Source: Campylobacterales bacterium (GTDB lineage Bacteria; Campylobacterota; Campylobacteria; Campylobacterales; QNZT01). Taken from it: 6,275 nt of DNA. The stretch covers positions 1-6,275 of the forward strand of contig DQSO01000181.1 of NCBI GenBank assembly GCA_015663225.1. Reading direction: 5' to 3'. The translations under genes were made by a program, and so were the position numbers. Below the pieces are notes generated by a model that was not told the DNA's origin, did not search any database, and saw only the letters and a program-made list of their open reading frames with translations. Below are positions 6,259-6,275 of the stretch, in pieces. Numbering within the stretch: position 1 is the stretch's first letter; each line of letters opens with the position of its first letter.

Positions 6259-6275
6259 ATGCAAGTAGATAATAA
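6259..6275 (+). CDS. Start of an unidentified plus-strand gene, cut by the right edge
   Basis: The ATG follows a strong AGGAG at good spacing and a plausible -10 box. Only five whole codons are visible (M-Q-V-D-N), with no stop. This is far too short to assign a family. The gene is divergent from luxS, with 87 bases between the two starts. The call rests on the initiation signals alone. Confidence 0.65.

Overview
The window looks like an ordinary stretch of chromosome from an AT-rich member of the Campylobacterota (Epsilonproteobacteria). A free-living Sulfurimonas-like organism is my best guess. The reasons are the low GC (about one third by eye), heavy use of ATA, AAA, GAT and TTA codons, very tight gene packing, a LuxS of the Campylobacter jejuni/gammaproteobacterial type rather than the Helicobacter type, and the presence of GlnD. 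The genus is inference only. I see no mobile element, CRISPR array, tRNA, rRNA or phage gene, and no gene-free stretch longer than about 90 bases.

Layout: (1) Bases 1-43 may be the start of a minus-strand gene that runs off the left edge. (2) Bases 44-90 are a short AT-rich divergent promoter region. (3) A plus-strand pair follows: glnD (PII uridylyltransferase/uridylyl-removing enzyme, 91-2583) and glmS (glutamine-fructose-6-phosphate aminotransferase, 2587-4395), with only 3 bases between them and the glmS ribosome binding site inside the glnD tail. (4) A minus-strand pair, luxS (6171-5668) then bioA (5668-4382), converges on glmS. The stop of luxS and the GTG start of bioA share one base, and bioA ends 14 bases inside glmS on the opposite strand. 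(5) Bases 6172-6258 are a divergent promoter region between luxS and a plus-strand gene that starts at 6259 and runs off the right edge.

How the genes fit together: GlnD senses glutamine and relays nitrogen status through PII, while GlmS is a major glutamine consumer that opens amino-sugar, peptidoglycan and LPS synthesis. Their coupling joins a glutamine sensor to a glutamine user. LuxS recycles S-ribosylhomocysteine from the SAM-dependent methyl cycle and makes the AI-2 precursor. BioA in most bacteria spends SAM as amino donor in biotin synthesis, so the second pair shares SAM metabolism.

I do not see a novel multi-gene system here. The points most worth a second look are small: two neighbouring strong inverted repeats inside bioA, including a perfect 26-base palindrome; substrate-pocket changes in BioA; a possible leaderless glnD message; a degenerate first ACT domain in GlnD; and very compact junctions (1-base stop/start sharing, 14-base antisense overlap, back-to-back promoters).
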